Source: Methanoculleus sp. (GTDB lineage Archaea > Halobacteriota > Methanomicrobia > Methanomicrobiales > Methanoculleaceae). From it: DNA of 44,307 nucleotides. Of the stretch, positions 41,618-44,307 are shown piece by piece; position 1 is the first letter of the stretch; each line of letters begins with the position of its first letter. The stretch covers positions 1 through 44,307 of the forward strand of contig JASGMC010000006.1 of assembly GCA_030156625.1 (NCBI GenBank). The letters run 5' to 3'. The notes beneath the pieces were generated by a model. That model was not told where the DNA came from. It saw only the letters and a program-made list of their open reading frames with translations, and ran no database searches. A program made the position numbers and the translations under genes.

Positions 41618-43761
41618 AACAGGTATTACTCGACCTGCAGTCAGGGTCAATTCAGGTGGAGAACGTCCCCGTTCCCGCCGTAACGAGGGGGGTCGTCGTC
41701 GAGAACGCCTACTCCCTCATCAGCGCCGGCACGGAGTCGTCGCTGATCAACCTCGCACAGCAGTCGCTCGTCGGCAAGGCGAAAGCCCGGCCCGACGACG
41801 TGAAGAAAGTTCTCCAGAAGGTCGGGACGGACGGCCCCCTCTCGGCATACCAGCAGGCGATGAGCCGCCTTGCAAAACCGGAACCGCTCGGCTACAGTTG
41901 TGCGGGCACCGTTGTGACGACCGGATCCGATGACTTCGAGGTCGGCGACCGCGTCGCCTGCGCCGGGGCCGGATACGCGGTGCACGCCGAATACGTCGCG
42001 GTCCCGAAGAACCTCTGCGTCAGGATCCCCGACGGCGTCGGCTTTAAGGAAGCGGCGTTCACGACCGTCGGGTCGATCGCGATGCACGGCGTCCGGAACG
42101 CGAGAATAGCGGTGGGCGAGAACGTCGCGGTGATCGGGCTCGGGCTGATCGGGCTTTTAACCGTGCAGATCCTCAAAGCCGCGGGGTGCCGGGTGATCGG
42201 GATCGATATCGACCGGGAGAAACTTGCGCTCGCAGCAAGCCTCGGTGCCGACGTCGTCTCGAACTACGACGGCCTCGCCGAGAGGATGAGCGCCTTCTCG
42301 CCGTTCGGCGCGGACGCGGTCGTCATCACCGCGGCCACCCGGTCGAGCGCCCCCATCGAGGCCGCCGGCCGCCTGGTCAGGGATAAGGGCAGGGTCGTGG
42401 TCGTCGGGAACGTCGGCATGAACGTGCCCCGGGATGTCTTCTACGAGAAGGAGGCGGAGGTCGTCGTCTCCCGGTCCTACGGCCCAGGCCGCTACGACCG
42501 GAACTACGAGGAGCGGGGGATCGACTACCCCATCTACGTCCGGTGGACGGAGCGGAGGAACATGGAGGCGTTCCTGGAACTGGTGCGGCAGAAGAGGATC
42601 GACCTCGATCGCCTGATCACCCACACCTTCCCGCTCGAGGAGGCGCCGGAAGCCTACAACCTCATCAACACCGGAAAACAGCGGTTTATCGGGGTCCTCC
42701 TGCAGTACAGTCCGAACGGTTCGGGTGCCTCCGGCACCGTCACCCGCCTCCCGGAGCCCGGGGCGCGGAGGCGAAAGGTTCCGGCCGGGGCCCGGACGCT
42801 CGGGTGCATCGGTGCCGGGGTCCACGCCCAGAGCGCCCTCTACCCGCACCTGACGGGACTCCCGGTGAACCTCGGGGGCCTTGCGACCGCGACGGGGCTC
42901 TCGGCGCACGCGGTGGCGAAGAAGTACGGGTTCGCCTACTGCACCACCGACTACCACAGGATCCTCGAGGACCCCGACATCGACGCGGTGATGATTGCGA
43001 CTCGAAACGACCTCCACGCGCCCATGGCGATCGACGCATTGCGTGCCGGAAAAGACGTCTTCGTAGAAAAGCCGCTCGCCACCGATATCGACGGGCTCCG
43101 TCGGATCGTCGCGGCGTGGAAGGAGGCCGGGCAGCGGCTGACGGTCGGGTTCAACCGGCGCCACTCTCCGCTCTCGCGGAGGATGAAGGAGTTCTTCGGG
43201 AACAGGGCGACACCGATGATCCTGCACTACCGCGTCAACGCCGGACAGATCCCGCCCGGGCACTGGGTGCACGACGACGAGCAGGGCGGCGGCATGCTGA
43301 TCTCGGAGTGCTGCCACTTCATCGACTTCATGCAGTACATCACCGGAGCACGGCCGGTCCAGGTCTACGCCCGGGCCATCGAGCCGACCGGGACCCTCCG
43401 GAAGTACGACAACTTCCAGGCAACCCTGACCTTCGACGACGGGTCGCTCGGCACCGTCACCTACACGACGCTTGGCGACCGCTCCTACGCCAAAGAGACG
43501 GTCGAGGTCTTCTGCGACAACGCCGTCGGGAGGATCACCGACTTCCGCGACCTCGAACTCCGGCGGGACGGAAAGGCATCGAGGGAGAGGCGGTGGCTCG
43601 CCCAGGAGAAAGGGTTTGCCGAGGAGCTCCTGGCGTTCGTGAAGGGCGAGGAGCCGGACTTCGCCGGCAGCGTCGCGACGACACTCGCGACGTTTGCGGC
43701 ATGGGAGTCGATCGATACCGGGGCGCCCGGGGAGATCGATCCCGGGCGGGTCGGGTTGTAG
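41614..43761 (+). CDS. Two-domain oxidoreductase: MDR dehydrogenase fused to Gfo/Idh/MocA
   Basis: This 715-residue protein has a zinc-independent medium-chain dehydrogenase half (about 1-370: GYSCAGTVVTTGSDDFEVGDRVACAGAGYA, VAVIGLGLIGLLTVQILKAAGCRVIGIDID) and a Gfo/Idh/MocA half (about 395-700: RTLGCIGAGVHAQSALYPHL, DVFVEKPLATDIDGLRRIV, GGGMLISECCHFIDFMQYITG). Such bi-domain enzymes are found in polysaccharide gene clusters, often with heparinase-like genes, and are thought to modify the sugar of a glycan by paired redox steps. ATG overlaps the preceding stop by four bases. Last gene of the operon. Confidence 0.9.
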   Translation: MKQVLLDLQSGSIQVENVPVPAVTRGVVVENAYSLISAGTESSLINLAQQSLVGKAKARPDDVKKVLQKVGTDGPLSAYQQAMSRLAKPEPLGYSCAGTVVTTGSDDFEVGDRVACAGAGYAVHAEYVAVPKNLCVRIPDGVGFKEAAFTTVGSIAMHGVRNARIAVGENVAVIGLGLIGLLTVQILKAAGCRVIGIDIDREKLALAASLGADVVSNYDGLAERMSAFSPFGADAVVITAATRSSAPIEAAGRLVRDKGRVVVVGNVGMNVPRDVFYEKEAEVVVSRSYGPGRYDRNYEERGIDYPIYVRWTERRNMEAFLELVRQKRIDLDRLITHTFPLEEAPEAYNLINTGKQRFIGVLLQYSPNGSGASGTVTRLPEPGARRRKVPAGARTLGCIGAGVHAQSALYPHLTGLPVNLGGLATATGLSAHAVAKKYGFAYCTTDYHRILEDPDIDAVMIATRNDLHAPMAIDALRAGKDVFVEKPLATDIDGLRRIVAAWKEAGQRLTVGFNRRHSPLSRRMKEFFGNRATPMILHYRVNAGQIPPGHWVHDDEQGGGMLISECCHFIDFMQYITGARPVQVYARAIEPTGTLRKYDNFQATLTFDDGSLGTVTYTTLGDRSYAKETVEVFCDNAVGRITDFRDLELRRDGKASRERRWLAQEKGFAEELLAFVKGEEPDFAGSVATTLATFAAWESIDTGAPGEIDPGRVGL

Positions 43762-43770
43762 GGCTGGACA

Positions 43771-43804
43771 GGGGGCCACCCCCGAAGTTCCCTTTGTCAG
43801 GGAA
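43771..43804 (+). terminator. Hairpins at the end of the glycan operon
   Basis: GGGGG (43771-43775) pairs with CCCCC (43779-43783), and TTCCC (43788-43792) pairs with GGGAA (43800-43804). No long T run follows, so termination is only likely. Confidence 0.4.
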
Positions 43805-43912
43805 GTCGTCCCGAATGTACGTCGTGGCTGAGATCCACCTGATTTAGAACTCTCTTACGTGCCATCTAGGGGAATTAAGCGGTATCCCGGGCCAGATTCA
43901 TGACACGGATTT

Positions 43913-44049
43913 CGTGGGAATATCGCCCTGAGGGGGGTGGGGACAAAGGGGAGTGCGAGCGTAGCGAGCATGAGAAGACCGAAGGTCTTCGAGGGGGGAT
44001 GCTTCCCCCCTCCCCGTCAGCCCCTCCCCCAAATGGCGATGTCTCCACG
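43913..44049. repeat. MITE-like inverted-repeat element
   Basis: The left arm (43913-43942) and the right arm (44021-44049) are imperfect reverse complements: CGTGG..ATCGCC....GGGGG(T/A)GGGG on the left strand matches the reverse complement of the right. Inside are two more perfect hairpins: gaagacc-gaa-ggtcttc (43974-43990) and GAGGGGGG-atgctt-CCCCCCTC (43991-44012), plus the palindromic gcgagcgtagcgagc (43956-43970). About 137 bp in total, with no coding capacity, resembling a miniature mobile element or REP-type structure. It may also fold as RNA. Confidence 0.6.
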
Positions 44050-44133
44050 GTCCACTGCATTGGGATTTTCCCCCGCTTTGCTCACTGCGTCGTGCTTCCC
44101 ACCTAACGGTGCTCAAACTCCAGACAGAACGTC

Positions 44134-44307
44134 CGTCGCAACCCGCACCTTGCGGTGCTCCCGCTCCGGCCGCTCGCTACGCTCCCGCCCGTCGCAACCC
44201 GCACCTACCGGTGCTCCTGCTCCGGCCGCTCGCTACGCTCCCGCCCGTCGCAACCCGCACCTACCGGTGCTCCCGCTCCGGCCGCTCGCTACGCTCCCGC
44301 CCGTCGC
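44134..44307. repeat. 56-bp direct tandem repeat running off the window end
   Basis: Units start at 44134, 44190, 44246 and 44302, each exactly 56 bases apart; the fourth is cut by the window edge. Each unit begins cgtcgcaacccgcacc, has a short hairpin (gcacc..ggtgc) and ends ccgctcgctacgctcccgcc, related to the reverse complement of gcgagcgtagcgagc in the inverted element. Units 2 and 3 differ by one base; unit 1 has a few changes, and a degenerate half-unit (cacctaacggtgctc) lies at about 44099-44114. No coding frame is kept across it. Confidence 0.85.

Noticed and set aside
42157-43779. Long minus-strand frame (540 codons) opposite the two-domain oxidoreductase
   Set aside because: Antisense shadow; Arg/Pro/Val-rich low-complexity product.

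Overview
The window looks like a chromosomal segment of a hydrogenotrophic methanogen of the order Methanomicrobiales, most likely Methanoculleus or a close relative. The reasons are high GC with very AT-rich TATA-type promoters, several starts that look leaderless or nearly so, archaeal-only families (UPF0216, archaeal FAD synthase RibL, the dihydropteroate synthase-like protein linked to methanopterin, DUF2769), and a sensor kinase of PAS/GAF type that lacks an ATPase domain. The genus is inferred from protein style; no search was run.

Layout. 1-840: end of an HtpX-type protease, then tRNA-Gly(TCC) and tRNA-Val(CAC). 785-2800: a small accessory patch beside the tRNAs, with a ribbon-helix-helix-like gene running antisense into tRNA-Val, a RelE-type toxin-antitoxin pair with a perfect inverted repeat in front, several very small ORFs and decayed sequence. 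2898-8925: DUF3795 protein, AroK-like kinase, CDF metal transporter fused to a NifX-like domain, a decayed second ribbon-helix-helix gene, DUF2769 protein, a monooxygenase-fold protein with an alpha/beta hydrolase, and a flavoprotein. 8987-10880: a Fic protein and an Imm5-like putative immunity protein in one operon, preceded by five 20-bp palindromes on a 40-bp repeat. 10975-35088: mainly housekeeping and accessory metabolism (ACT/UPF0210 pair, thioesterase, CPBP protease, DUF523/DUF1722 protein, RNB nuclease, LUD protein, tandem-Cache lipoprotein, M28 peptidase, UPF0216, YgjP-like peptidase, sensor kinase, RibL/JAMM pair, cupredoxin-fasciclin surface protein, DHPS-like protein, PHP/TruA pair). 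35498-43761: a tight six-gene operon for a ManNAcA-containing surface glycan. 43762-44307: non-coding DNA with a MITE-like inverted repeat and a 56-bp tandem repeat.

How the genes work together. The glycan operon makes UDP-ManNAc (WecB) and UDP-ManNAcA (WecC), with two glycosyltransferases, an alpha/alpha-toroid protein and a two-domain oxidoreductase to assemble or modify the product. The sequon-rich cupredoxin-fasciclin protein (30623-31897) is a natural target for such a glycan. The most promising undescribed system is the fic-imm operon with its phased operator array: Fic has the full AMPylation motif, a class II-like inhibitory motif and a C-terminal winged helix that could bind the array, and the next gene resembles an immunity protein.
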